A stretch of DNA of 64,000 bases from Mesorhizobium metallidurans STM 2683 (GCF_000350085.1 NZ_CAUM01000150.1:1-64000), one strand, 5' to 3'. Positions 8,366 to 17,829 are shown, numbered from the stretch's first letter. Program-made: numbers and translations. Notes: generated by a model not told the origin, from the sequence alone.

Positions 8366-9298
8366 ATGAAACCTTCTTCCCTTGTTCACCTGAACGATGA
8401 GGTTGCGGCAGCACTTCGCGAAGGCCGCGCGGTGGTGGCGCTGGAATCGACGATCATCACCCACGGCATGCCTTATCCCGCGAATCTTGAGACCGCCCGC
8501 GGCGTCGAAGCCGTCGTGCGCGAGAACGGCGCCGTGCCCGCCACGATCGCCGTGGTCGCGGGCAAGATCAAGGTCGGGCTGGACGACAATGAGCTGGAGC
8601 GACTGGCAGCGGCGAAGGACGTGGTCAAGGCATCCGGACGCGACCTCGCCGCCATCATGGTGCGCGGCGGCTCGGCCGGAACCACGGTCTCGGCGACGAT
8701 GCGGATCGCCGCGCTCGCCGGCATCGGCATTTTCGCCACCGGCGGCGTCGGTGGCGTGCATCGCGGCGCCGAAGCCACTTTCGACATTTCGGCCGACCTG
8801 ACCGAACTCGGCCAGACCGGCACGACCGTCGTCTGCGCCGGCGTGAAATCGATTCTCGATATCGCCAAGACGCTGGAATATCTGGAGACCCAGCGCGTGC
8901 CGGTGATTGCCTTCCAAAGCGACGACTTCCCGGCTTTCTACACGCGATCGAGCGGACTCAAGGCCGATCATCGCTTCGACACGCCGGAGGAGATTGCGCG
9001 GGCCATGCTGCTGCACGAGCAGATGGGCTCGGGCACCGGCATCCTGATCGCCAATCCAATTCCGCAGGCGGACGCGCTAGATCCAGCCTTCATCGACGGC
9101 ACGATCGCGGCTGCGGTGGCGGAAGCAGAGAAACGCGGCATCGGCCGCAAGGATCTGACGCCGTTCCTGCTCGCCCGCATCAACGAGCTCTCGCAAGGCC
9201 GCAGCCTGAAGGCCAACATCGCGCTGGTCCGCAACAACGCCGCACTCGCCGCCCGCATCGCCGTGGCGCATGCGGGATCGAAGCGCGTGGCGGCGTAG
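8366..9298 (+). CDS. psuG: Pseudouridine-5'-phosphate glycosidase
   Basis: A 310-residue enzyme of the PsuG (indigoidine synthase A-like) family; the E. coli enzyme is of similar length. Diagnostic stretches are ALESTIITHGMPYP near residue 26, RGGSAGTTVSATM near 100, and GIFATGGVGGVHRGAE near 120, which surrounds the Mn2+ and phosphate pocket. It breaks the C-C glycosidic bond of pseudouridine 5'-phosphate reversibly to give uracil and ribose 5-phosphate. It is co-directional with psuK and completes the two-step salvage of pseudouridine from RNA turnover. Confidence 0.95.
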   Translation: MKPSSLVHLNDEVAAALREGRAVVALESTIITHGMPYPANLETARGVEAVVRENGAVPATIAVVAGKIKVGLDDNELERLAAAKDVVKASGRDLAAIMVRGGSAGTTVSATMRIAALAGIGIFATGGVGGVHRGAEATFDISADLTELGQTGTTVVCAGVKSILDIAKTLEYLETQRVPVIAFQSDDFPAFYTRSSGLKADHRFDTPEEIARAMLLHEQMGSGTGILIANPIPQADALDPAFIDGTIAAAVAEAEKRGIGRKDLTPFLLARINELSQGRSLKANIALVRNNAALAARIAVAHAGSKRVAA

Positions 9299-9369
9299 AG
9301 GCGAAGAACCAGTCGGCGCCTTGCCGGCTGTAACGTTCCTCCGATTTTCGACATATCCAGGAGAACCGC

Positions 9370-10191
9370 ATGAGCGCGCAGGCCACCTACGAGACGATCC
9401 TTTACGAGAAGGATGCGACCGACAAGTTCGCGACGATCACCATCAATCGTCCCGACAAGCTCAATGCGATGAACAAGACGGTGATCCGCGAGATCGACAA
9501 GGCGCTCGCCGCCGCCGTGGCCGATCCGGACGTCAATGCGCTGGTGATCACCGGCGCCGGCCGCGCCTTTTCCTCCGGCTACGATCTGCAGGGCGGCGAC
9601 TTCGACGTCGACATCGATTTCTGGCGCGCGGATATGGGCGAGAACGCCGAAGCGCTGCTCAACATCTGGCGCGCGCCGATCCCCGTCATCGCGTCGGTCA
9701 ACGGCTACGCGCTGGCCGGTGCGCTGGAACTGATGATGTGCTGCGACCTGGCGATCGCCGCCGACAATGCGAAATTCGGCGAACCGGAGGTGCGTCACAA
9801 TTCCGGCCCGCCGGCGCTGATGATGCCCTGGCTGCTTGCCACGCGCGACGTGCGCTGGCTGATGTATACGGGCGATCTGGTCGACGCCGAGGAGGCGCTG
9901 CGCATGCATCTGATCAACCGGATCGTGCCGGCCGATCAGTTGAAGGAAAAGACCGAAAACCTCGCCCGCAAGCTGGCGCGCATGCCGGTGCCGGCGTTGA
10001 AATTCACCAAGGCCTCGATCAACAACCAGCAGATGGTGGCCGGGTTGCTGCCGTCCTTCCAGTACAATATCGAGGCGATCGCGGCACTTCATGTCACCAA
10101 ACGGGGCCGCGAATGGATGGCCAACCTCGCCAAGATGAGCCTCAAGGAATACCTCGCCTTCCGCGACGGCCCCTTCAAGGGCCTCGACTGA
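9370..10191 (+). CDS. Enoyl-CoA hydratase/isomerase family protein
   Basis: A 273-residue crotonase-fold enzyme. The oxyanion-hole region GRAFSSGYDLQGGD is near residue 64; the two acidic residues of the hydratase active site are both present, in AGALELM near 117 and in GEPEVR near 138. Hydration of a 2-enoyl-CoA is therefore possible. A good AGGAGA ribosome site precedes the ATG. The next gene, an ADP-forming acyl-CoA synthetase, starts 3 bases after the stop, so the two are one operon and presumably act on the same acyl-CoA. The acyl group cannot be named; retro-aldol cleavage as in feruloyl-CoA hydratase/lyase is an alternative. Confidence 0.88.
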   Translation: MSAQATYETILYEKDATDKFATITINRPDKLNAMNKTVIREIDKALAAAVADPDVNALVITGAGRAFSSGYDLQGGDFDVDIDFWRADMGENAEALLNIWRAPIPVIASVNGYALAGALELMMCCDLAIAADNAKFGEPEVRHNSGPPALMMPWLLATRDVRWLMYTGDLVDAEEALRMHLINRIVPADQLKEKTENLARKLARMPVPALKFTKASINNQQMVAGLLPSFQYNIEAIAALHVTKRGREWMANLAKMSLKEYLAFRDGPFKGLD

Positions 10192-10194
10192 GCC

Positions 10195-12312
10195 GTGACC
10201 GGCTTTGCCGCTTCGCGTGAGGCGATGCGGGCGCTGATGGCGCCGCGTTCGGTCGCCGTCATCGGCGCCACCGAACGCGCCGATGCGTCGTCGAGCTATG
10301 TCATGCGCAATTTGATGGCGTTCGGATTTTCCGGCGCCATCATCCCCGTGCATCCCAAGGCCGAAACGGTGTTTGGCATCGCGGCCATTCCCTCGCTCGA
10401 CCGGCTCGAAGCGCCGGCCGAAATGGCGGTGATCGGCATCGGCGCGGCGCACGTGCTGGACGCGCTTGAAGACGCAGGGAAGGCCGGCGTCAAGGCGGCC
10501 GTGGTGCTGGCCAGCGGCTTTGCCGAGACCGACGGGGACGGCAAGGCGCGCCAGCAGGCGCTGGTTGGGATCGCGCGAAAATACGGCATGGCGGTCTGCG
10601 GGCCGAACTGCCTCGGCCTGTTCAATCTGCAAAGCGGTGCCGCCCTTTACTCCTCGACGCTGTCGCCCAATCTGAGGAAAGGCCAGCTTGCCATCCTGTC
10701 GCATTCCGGCGCCAGCGCCATCGCACTCGCCAATTCCGGACGCTTCGGCCTGAGCCACATTGTCTCCTGCGGCAACAGCGCTGCGACCGATCTTCCCGAT
10801 TATCTCTCCTATCTCGCCGGTGATGAGGCGACGCGCGTCATCGGACTTGTCGTGGAAGCGATCCGCGATCCCGCCGCCTTCACCTCCGCGATGCAGGCGG
10901 TGCATGCCGCCGGAAAGCAGGTGATTGCCTTGCGCGCCGGCAAGTCCAGCAAAGGCGCGGAAGCCGCCGCCGCGCATACCGGTTCGCTCGCCGCCGCCAA
11001 CGAGGCCTATGAAGCCTTTTTCCGGCGCACCGGCGTGATCGAGGTCGCCGACATGGACGAGTTCGTCGAGACCACCACGCTTTGTCTGTCGCTGAAGGCG
11101 AGACCGGCGCGCAGGGGCGTCGCGGTTGTCGGCGTCAGCGGCGGCGGGGTCGCCCATGTCTCCGACATCGCCGACCAGGCCGGCATCGACCTGCCGGAAT
11201 TTTCGCAAGACACCATCGCGCGGCTGAAGGCCTTGCTGCCGCCCTTCGCCACGCCGCGGAATCCGGTCGACACGACGGGCGTGGTTTTCGCCGATGGTTC
11301 GATCTATCGCGGCGTGCTCGACATCCTGGCGCAGGATCCCGCCGTCGGCCTGATCGTCGCCGCGCAGGATGCGCCTGTCGGCCTCGACGCCACGGGCGCT
11401 GCCGAATACACCGGCATTGCCGACGCCGTTGCCGCCTATGCGAAGGACGCGACGGTTCCGGTTGCCTTCATCAGCAACCTGTCCTCAGGGCACCATCCAG
11501 CCGTCAGGGAGCGGCTTGCAGGCGTGCCGGTGCTCAACGGCACGCGCGCCGCGCTCAATGCCGTGCGGCGGCTGCTGGGCGCGACCGGCGCCACGATACC
11601 GAACGCCCCGGCGATCGAACCGGCCGGTGAAAACGATCCCTGGGCAATGCGTCTCGCCACCGGCAAGAGATTGACTGAGCGGGAGGCCAAGCAGTGGCTG
11701 GCCGAGAACGGGCTGAGAGTGACGCGCGAGCGTCTGGCCGTTACCGCGCAGGATGCAGTGGCGGCGGCCGAGGCGATCGGCTTTCCGGTCGTGCTGAAAA
11801 TCGAATCGCCTGACATTCCCCACAAGACCGAAGCCGGCGGCGTGCGGCTCGGCATAGGCAGTGCCGCCGAAGCGGCTGAAGCCTTCACGGCGATCATGCA
11901 AAGTGCTCGCGCTCACGCGCCGGATGCGGATCTGCGTGGCGTCGTCGTGCAGGAAATGGCCGGGCGCGGCGTCGAGGCGCTGGTCGGCTTGGTCCGGCAC
12001 GAGCCGTTCGGCCTCGGAATTGTCGTCGGCATCGGCGGCGTTCTGGTCGAACTGGTCAAGGACGCCGCTTTCGATCTGCTGCCGGTCGACCGCGATGTCG
12101 CCGAAGCGCTGATCGACCGGACGCGGCTGGCCGCTCTGCTCAAGGGGTTTCGCGGTGCGCCGCCAGCCGACCGGGAAGCGCTGGTCGAGACGATTGTGGC
12201 GCTGTCGAATTTCGCCGGCCGCTACGGCCACCTGATCGAGGCCGTCGACCTCAATCCGGTCGTCGTGTTCGAGAGAGGCGTCTGCGTTCTCGATGCGCTG
12301 GTGATCTCCTGA
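10195..12312 (+). CDS. ADP-forming acyl-CoA synthetase (acetate-CoA ligase family)
   Basis: A 705-residue fused alpha/beta NDP-forming acyl-CoA synthetase. Order: CoA-binding Rossmann domain (residues 1-135, VAVIGATERADA), succinyl-CoA-ligase-like domains carrying the phosphorylatable histidine in AAAHTGSLA near residue 263, and a C-terminal ATP-grasp domain from about 490 (GFPVVLKIESPDIPHKTEAG). The enzyme interconverts acyl-CoA + ADP + Pi and acid + ATP + CoA. The start used is a GTG 3 bases after the enoyl-CoA hydratase stop; an ATG at 10225 is a second possibility. It faces the indolepyruvate oxidoreductase gene across a repeat element. Confidence 0.88.
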   Translation: MTGFAASREAMRALMAPRSVAVIGATERADASSSYVMRNLMAFGFSGAIIPVHPKAETVFGIAAIPSLDRLEAPAEMAVIGIGAAHVLDALEDAGKAGVKAAVVLASGFAETDGDGKARQQALVGIARKYGMAVCGPNCLGLFNLQSGAALYSSTLSPNLRKGQLAILSHSGASAIALANSGRFGLSHIVSCGNSAATDLPDYLSYLAGDEATRVIGLVVEAIRDPAAFTSAMQAVHAAGKQVIALRAGKSSKGAEAAAAHTGSLAAANEAYEAFFRRTGVIEVADMDEFVETTTLCLSLKARPARRGVAVVGVSGGGVAHVSDIADQAGIDLPEFSQDTIARLKALLPPFATPRNPVDTTGVVFADGSIYRGVLDILAQDPAVGLIVAAQDAPVGLDATGAAEYTGIADAVAAYAKDATVPVAFISNLSSGHHPAVRERLAGVPVLNGTRAALNAVRRLLGATGATIPNAPAIEPAGENDPWAMRLATGKRLTEREAKQWLAENGLRVTRERLAVTAQDAVAAAEAIGFPVVLKIESPDIPHKTEAGGVRLGIGSAAEAAEAFTAIMQSARAHAPDADLRGVVVQEMAGRGVEALVGLVRHEPFGLGIVVGIGGVLVELVKDAAFDLLPVDRDVAEALIDRTRLAALLKGFRGAPPADREALVETIVALSNFAGRYGHLIEAVDLNPVVVFERGVCVLDALVIS

Positions 12313-12315
12313 GGC

Positions 12316-12620
12316 GCTTAGGGCCTGTTGATATTCAAGTAGTTCCAGCCTGCATGAGGTTCCCTGCGCTTTCGCCAATTGTTGACCTCAGCGCCGCCCC
12401 TCATCGCCCTGCCGGGCACTTCTCCCCGTATAGTGACGGGGAGAAGGGGGCTGGCCGCAACTTCGGCGCCCTCTTGCAACGCTTGTGATTGGCGAAATCG
12501 TCTACGAGAGCGCCCCTCTCCCCGTCACTATACGGGGAGAGGATGCCGGCAGGCAGGTGAGGGGCAGCGCAAACGTTCGAAAAGGTCTGAGTAAGGCCTG
12601 AATATCAACACATCCTAAGC
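12316..12620. mobile_element. MITE-like element with about 22-bp terminal inverted repeats
   Basis: The 302-base gap between two convergent genes is almost wholly occupied by this element. The left end (12316-12337) reads GCTTAGG, three unmatched bases, then TGTTGATATTCA; the right end (12599-12620) is the inverse, TGAATATCAACA, three bases, CCTAAGC. There is no transposase. A second palindrome sits inside: the arm CCCCGTATAGTGACGGGGAG (about 12424-12443) returns inverted near 12518-12541, flanked by CCTCAT and GTGAGGGGC, a pattern common to rhizobial intergenic palindromes. The right terminal repeat supplies the stop codon of the indolepyruvate oxidoreductase gene. The inner palindrome could end transcription from both sides. 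Confidence 0.65.
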
Positions 12621-15600
12621 CGCTGTTTCCAGGCGGCTTTCTTTGCCCAATTTTGCGAGCAGCGCCGCCTTCTTCTTCTCGAAGCGTTCGACCGCCGCCA
12701 GCTTGACGTGGCCGAAGCCGCGCACCTCTTCCGGCAGCCGGGCAAGCTCGGTCGCCACGGCATGATTGCCTTGCGTCAGCCGCGCCGAAAGATCCGAGAT
12801 CAGCCCTTCATAATCGGCAACCAGACGCCGTTCCATCCGCCGCTCTTCTGTGCGCCCGAACGGATCGAAGCGCGTTCCACGCAGGCCCTTCAACCGCGCC
12901 AGCATGGCGAAGACCGGGTTGATCCAGGCGCCGAAGGCGATCTTGCCGGGATGGCCGGTGCGCGGGTCGATGCGTGAGATCATCGGCGGCGCAAGATGAT
13001 GCCTGATCCTGAAATCGCCCTCGAACTGTTCGGCCAGTTTTTTCCTGAAGGATTGGTCGCGATGCAGCCGCGCCACTTCATACTCATCCTTGTAGGCCAT
13101 CAGCTTGAAGGCGCCGATCGCCACGGCCCTGGCGAAGTCCTCGGCGCCAGACGACATTCCGGCTTCGGCGGCGCGGGCGGCGTCGACCAGTTTGCGGTAG
13201 CGGTTCGCATAGGCGGTGTCCTGGTAGCCGGTCAGGAATGCCATCCGGCGCGCGATCATTTCATCGAGCGTCTCTACTTTTGGCGCCTCGGTGCTACCCG
13301 TTTGCGCAGCACCCAGCACCGCCGCAAGGTCGATCGCCGCGCGGCGGCCCCAGCCGAAGGCGGCGCGGTTCATGGCGACGCCGGCGCCGTTCATCTCGAT
13401 CGCTCTCTCGATCGCCTCCAGGCTGATCGGCACCAGTCCGCGCTGCCAGGCATTGCCAAGCAGGAACATGTTGGCGGCGATGGCGTCGCCCATCAGCGCG
13501 AGGCCGAGTCTGGTCGCCGGGATCAACGTGATCGCCTCTTCGCCGGCCGCCCGGCGCAATTGCTTCAGCGTCGCTTCCTGGCGGAAGTCGATCGCGGTGT
13601 TCTGCACGAAGGACGCGGTCGGCGCGAAATGATCGTCGAGCACGGCTCTTGTGCGGCCATGCGCGAAGGTCGCAAGCGAAGCTGCCGCCGCCGACACGAC
13701 GATGTCGAAGCCAAGCACCAGATCGGCCTCGCCGGGGCCGATCCTGACCGCGTTGAGCATATCGGGATCGCGCGCCAGCCTGATATGCGAAACCACCGCG
13801 CCGTTCTTCTGCGCCAGCCCGGTCTGGTCGAGCGTCAGCAGGCCGAGCCCGTCGAGATGGGCTGCCTGGGACAGTATGGCGCTGACCGTGATGACGCCGG
13901 TGCCGCCAATGCCGGCCAGCAGCATGTTGTAGGGGCGATCGAGCGCCGGCAGCGCCGGCATCGGCAACTCGTCGGAACCAGCCGCCACCGCGCGCGCCTT
14001 CGGCTTGCGGATGGCGCCGCCTTCCACCGTCACGAAGCTCGGACAAAAGCCCTTGATGCAGGACAGGTCGGTGTTGCAGCTCGACTGGTTGATCCTGCGC
14101 TTGCGGCCGAACTCGGTTTCCTCGGGCTCGATCGAAATGCAGTTGGAGACGGCCGAGCAATCGCCGCAGCCTTCGCAGACCAGTTCATTGATGAAGGTTC
14201 GTTTTGGCGAGACCGGATAGGCGCCGCGCTTGCGGCGGCGGCGTTTTTCGGCGGCACAGACCTGGTCGAAAACCAGCACCGTCACGCCCTCGATCTCCCT
14301 GAGCTCGCGCTGCACGGCGTCGAGCTCGTCGCGATGGTGGACAGTCACGGATCGCGGCAGGACGCCCGCCCAGGCCTCGGGCTTTTCGGACACCACGACG
14401 ACGCGTTTCGCGCCTTCCGCCAGCGTCTGCTCGACGATGGACGGCACGGAAACCTCGCCGTCATGGCGCTGGCCGCCGGTCATGGCGACGGCATCGTTGT
14501 AGAGGATCTTGTAGGTGGCGCTGACCTTGGCGGCGATCGCAGCTCGGATCGCCAGCAGTCCGGAATGGAAATAGGTGCCGTCGCCCATATTGACGAAAAT
14601 GTGCTTCTCGTCGGTGAACGGCGACAGGCCGATCCACGCGCCGCCTTCGCCGCCCATCTGGGTGAAGGTGGAGGTTTCGCGCTCCATGCCGATGACCATC
14701 ATGTGGCAGCCGATGCCGGTCGAGGCGCGGCTGCCGTCGGGCACCACGGTGGAGATCGAGTGCGGGCAGCCGGAGCAGAAATAGGGCTCGCGCTTCAGCG
14801 CGATCACCTCGCCGGATGCTGACGCCGCAACGGCCTCGATCGTCTTCATATGCAGGCCAAGCTCCGCGTCCGGCGCGCCGAGCCGCGAGACGATGGCGCG
14901 GGCGACCGAAACGGCGCTGATCTCGCCAGTCGAAGGCAGCAGCGGCGCGCCGCGCTCGTCCGTCTTGCCGAAGACGCGCGGGCGATCCGGTGCGTTGAAC
15001 AGCAGCGCCTTGATCTGGTCCTCGATCACCGGCCGCTTCTCCTCGACGACGAGGATTTCCTCCAGCCCCTCAGTGAAAGCCCTGAGTCCTCGCGGCTCGA
15101 GCGGCCAGACCATGCCGACCTTGTACAGCCGGATGCCGAGTTCGGCCGCGCGTTGCTCATCGATGCCGAGTGCCGACAGCGCGCCGAGCAGGTCGAGCCA
15201 GGACTTGCCGGTCGAGACGATGCCGAGCCGCGCCCTGCCGCCGTGCACGATGCGGTCGATGCCGTTGGCGTGGGCAAAGGCATGCACCGCCGCCATCTTG
15301 TGTTCGATGCGGCGCTCCATTGCGTGCGGGCCGTCCGGCCAGCGCAGCGACAGGCCGTCGGCAGGCAGCGCCAGCTCCGGCATGACGATGCCGAGCCGCG
15401 CCGGGTCGACATCGACGGTCGCCGTGCATTCGACGATCTCGGTCTGGCACTTGAAGCCGATCCAGGCGCCGGAGTAACGGCTCATCGCCCAGCCGAGCAG
15501 GCCGTAGTCGATATATTCGCCGACGCCGCCCGGCGACAGCAGCGGCACCATGGCCGAGATCAGATTGTGCTCGCTCTGGTGCAGCAGCGTCGAGGAGACG

Positions 15601-16082
15601 GCGCCGTGATCGTCGCCGACCAGAAGCAGCACGCCGCCATGGCGATTGGTGCCGACGGCATTGGCGTGGCGGATGACATCCATGGTCCGGTCGACGCCGG
15701 GACCCTTGCCGTACCACATGGAAAACACGCCATCGTAGCGGGAACCCGCGAACATGCCGGTCTGCTGCGTACCCCAGACCGCGGTCGCGGCCATGTCCTC
15801 GTTGAGGCCGGGATGGAAGACGACATGGTTCGCCCTGAGATATTTGCCGGCGCGCTGCATCTCGCGGTCGAAGCCGGCCAGTGGCGAGCCGCGATAGCCC
15901 GAAACATAGCCGGCGGTATTGAGGCCGGCGGCAAGATCGCGCTGGCGCTGGACCAGCGGCAGCCGCACCAGCGCCTGCGTGCCCGAGACCAGGATGCGGC
16001 CGCGCTCGAGCGCGTAGCGGTCGTCGAGGCTGGCCGGGACCGCATTCGCCTGTCCGGTTTTCGGGAGAGCGGCAGCCGTCAT
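12615..16082 (-). CDS. Indolepyruvate:ferredoxin oxidoreductase, fused alpha-gamma form
   Basis: A 1155-residue single-chain 2-oxoacid:ferredoxin oxidoreductase. It has a pyrimidine-binding region (residues 20-400), a thiamine-diphosphate domain with the GDGTYFHSGL...YND motif near residue 545, a ferredoxin-like cysteine set (CEGCGDC...NC near 650, plus further cysteines to CIKGFCPSF), and a C-terminal gamma domain starting LLAGIGGTGVITVS near 725. It oxidatively decarboxylates aryl pyruvates to aryl-acetyl-CoA with reduction of ferredoxin. The start at 16082 is in an ATGA overlap with the upstream FAD oxidase, so the two are coupled; extension of the frame to 16223 is not needed. The stop codon lies inside a repeat element. 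Confidence 0.9.
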   Translation of the reverse strand: MTAAALPKTGQANAVPASLDDRYALERGRILVSGTQALVRLPLVQRQRDLAAGLNTAGYVSGYRGSPLAGFDREMQRAGKYLRANHVVFHPGLNEDMAATAVWGTQQTGMFAGSRYDGVFSMWYGKGPGVDRTMDVIRHANAVGTNRHGGVLLLVGDDHGAVSSTLLHQSEHNLISAMVPLLSPGGVGEYIDYGLLGWAMSRYSGAWIGFKCQTEIVECTATVDVDPARLGIVMPELALPADGLSLRWPDGPHAMERRIEHKMAAVHAFAHANGIDRIVHGGRARLGIVSTGKSWLDLLGALSALGIDEQRAAELGIRLYKVGMVWPLEPRGLRAFTEGLEEILVVEEKRPVIEDQIKALLFNAPDRPRVFGKTDERGAPLLPSTGEISAVSVARAIVSRLGAPDAELGLHMKTIEAVAASASGEVIALKREPYFCSGCPHSISTVVPDGSRASTGIGCHMMVIGMERETSTFTQMGGEGGAWIGLSPFTDEKHIFVNMGDGTYFHSGLLAIRAAIAAKVSATYKILYNDAVAMTGGQRHDGEVSVPSIVEQTLAEGAKRVVVVSEKPEAWAGVLPRSVTVHHRDELDAVQRELREIEGVTVLVFDQVCAAEKRRRRKRGAYPVSPKRTFINELVCEGCGDCSAVSNCISIEPEETEFGRKRRINQSSCNTDLSCIKGFCPSFVTVEGGAIRKPKARAVAAGSDELPMPALPALDRPYNMLLAGIGGTGVITVSAILSQAAHLDGLGLLTLDQTGLAQKNGAVVSHIRLARDPDMLNAVRIGPGEADLVLGFDIVVSAAAASLATFAHGRTRAVLDDHFAPTASFVQNTAIDFRQEATLKQLRRAAGEEAITLIPATRLGLALMGDAIAANMFLLGNAWQRGLVPISLEAIERAIEMNGAGVAMNRAAFGWGRRAAIDLAAVLGAAQTGSTEAPKVETLDEMIARRMAFLTGYQDTAYANRYRKLVDAARAAEAGMSSGAEDFARAVAIGAFKLMAYKDEYEVARLHRDQSFRKKLAEQFEGDFRIRHHLAPPMISRIDPRTGHPGKIAFGAWINPVFAMLARLKGLRGTRFDPFGRTEERRMERRLVADYEGLISDLSARLTQGNHAVATELARLPEEVRGFGHVKLAAVERFEKKKAALLAKLGKESRLETAA

Positions 16083-17512
16083 TGGGGCACTCCATCGCGC
16101 ACAACATCTGCCGATACGAGATCGAAGACGCGACCGGCATTGAGGATATTGTTCGGGTCGAAGGCTGCTTTCAAGCGCCGCATGGCGGCGATCTCGGCAT
16201 CGCTGCGCGCCAGGTGCAGCCATTGCTTCTTGTCGAGGCCGATGCCGTGTTCGGCCGAGACGCCGCCGCCGGCAGCGGCGACGCCACGATAAATGATGTC
16301 ATACGCCGCCGCCGGATCCACGGTGCCGACCTGATAATGCAGATTGCCGTCGCCGAGATGGCCGAAGACATAGATCTCGGCGCTGGGGTCGACAGCCCGG
16401 ATCGCCGCTTCCGCCTCCCGCAGGAAGATCCCCATCCTGGCCAGGGGGATGCTGATGTCGACGCCGATCAGGCCCTTCATCGAAAACAGGAAGCGGTTGG
16501 CGTCTTCGCGCACCGCCCAGAGCGCGCGGAATTCGCGCGGCGACTGCGAGACGACCACGTCGTCGACCACGCCGTCCTCGACCGCCTGCATCAGCACCGC
16601 GGCAAAGCGGTCGCCATCGCGATCGGGCTCGTTGCCCTGTATCTCGGCCAGCACATAGACGGGCGAGCCGACCGGCAGCGGCGCCGGCGCGTCCATGCCG
16701 GCGACCATGGCGCCGTAGAGCGGCGCGAAATTCACCTCATAGGCCGACAGCAGCGGCCCGAGCTTCCGCCTGAGCAGCGCAAGCAGCGCGATCGCCGCAT
16801 CGAGCGAGGCCAGCGCGCAGAAGGCATTGACCTCGGTGGCCGGTTTCGGATGCAGCCGCAGGCAGGCGCGCGTGACGACACCGAGCGTGCCTTCGCTGCC
16901 GATGAAGATCTGGTTGAGGTCATAGCCGGAATTGTCCTTGGGCAAGCCCTTGAGCGACGTGAGCACGCTGCCGTCGGCAAGCACCGCTTCCAGCCCGAGC
17001 ACCTGCGCGCGGTACATGCCGTACCGCAGCACGCGGATGCCGCCGGCGTTGGTGGCGATATTGCCGCCGACAGTGGATGTGCCGCGCGCGCCGATGTCGA
17101 CGCCGAACAGCAAGCCTGCGGCGTCGGCCGCATCCTGCACTATCTGCAGCGGCGCGCCGGCCTCGGCGATGATCGTCGCCGTCTCGCGGTCGGGAGCCGC
17201 GACCGCCGTCATGCGCTCCAGCGACAGCACCGCTTCGCCGGGCTGAATGCGCGCCGCACCCGCAAGCCCGGTTCGGCCGCCCTGGACCACAAGCCGCTGC
17301 CCGGCCTCGTTGCATAGTCGCAGAATGTCCGACACCTCGTCGGCCGTGCGCGGACGCAGGACGATCGCCGGCGGCGCGCCGTCCTTGCCGTCGGGGTCTT
17401 CTTGATAGCGCGGTCCGGCCTCTTCTGCCGAGACAATCGCGGACCTGTCCAGCCGCCCTTCAAGGCGCGACAGAAGCGCGACAATTCTCTGGGACATGCG
17501 GTTCAAGGACAT
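16079..17512 (-). CDS. FAD-binding 2-hydroxyacid oxidase (GlcD / D-lactate dehydrogenase family)
   Basis: A 477-residue flavoprotein with an N-terminal FAD_binding_4 domain (VVQGGRTGLAGAA near residue 78; GTSTVGGNIATNAGG near 145) and a C-terminal FAD-oxidase domain holding the conserved FGHLGDGNLHY and SAEHGIG histidine motifs. The family includes glycolate oxidase GlcD, D-lactate and D-2-hydroxyglutarate dehydrogenases. Its stop overlaps the start of the indolepyruvate oxidoreductase. A plausible joint task is therefore oxidation of a 2-hydroxy acid such as an aryl lactate to the 2-oxo acid used by the next enzyme. The start could be the ATG at 17512 or the one five codons in; 17512 is kept provisionally. 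Confidence 0.85.
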   Translation of the reverse strand: MSLNRMSQRIVALLSRLEGRLDRSAIVSAEEAGPRYQEDPDGKDGAPPAIVLRPRTADEVSDILRLCNEAGQRLVVQGGRTGLAGAARIQPGEAVLSLERMTAVAAPDRETATIIAEAGAPLQIVQDAADAAGLLFGVDIGARGTSTVGGNIATNAGGIRVLRYGMYRAQVLGLEAVLADGSVLTSLKGLPKDNSGYDLNQIFIGSEGTLGVVTRACLRLHPKPATEVNAFCALASLDAAIALLALLRRKLGPLLSAYEVNFAPLYGAMVAGMDAPAPLPVGSPVYVLAEIQGNEPDRDGDRFAAVLMQAVEDGVVDDVVVSQSPREFRALWAVREDANRFLFSMKGLIGVDISIPLARMGIFLREAEAAIRAVDPSAEIYVFGHLGDGNLHYQVGTVDPAAAYDIIYRGVAAAGGGVSAEHGIGLDKKQWLHLARSDAEIAAMRRLKAAFDPNNILNAGRVFDLVSADVVRDGVPQ

Positions 17513-17686
17513 GCATGGGCCGGACGCATCGACGCATCCGGAAGAGGGAAGGGCGAAGGCTGAGAAAGCGGCTGCTGCCGATTCTTTCCGTCGGGCGAAC
17601 GTGCGGAAACCCCGTCAAAAATGCAGCCGGTTGTCTTCGCCATGCGTCGCTCCTGTAACAGGCCGACCATAGGCGCGGCCTGCCAT

Positions 17687-17704
17687 TTGTCAAACCTTTG
17701 GCAA
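17687..17704. promoter_or_regulatory. Imperfect 18-bp palindrome, candidate operator
   Basis: TTGTCAAA-CC-TTTGGCAA is an inverted repeat with one mismatched pair around a CC centre. It lies midway between the two divergent genes (FAD oxidase at 17512, SorC regulator at 17893). The symmetry is typical of LacI- or GntR-type operators; the cognate regulator is not known. Confidence 0.45.
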
Positions 17705-17829
17705 CTCGATCGCCATTGCGGCGTCCAGGTGAAACAGCCGCCGGTTTCGCCGATATGTCTTCACTTGCGCCAGGATCGCCTGGCTGCTGCGAGATGGCGC
17801 TGTTTTTGGTCTCCAAGACCACACCGCGC

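Noticed and set aside
8968-11208. 746-codon antisense open frame
   Set aside because: Lies opposite psuG, the enoyl-CoA hydratase and the acyl-CoA synthetase; composition (His/Arg/Gly-rich) is typical of high-GC antisense frames.
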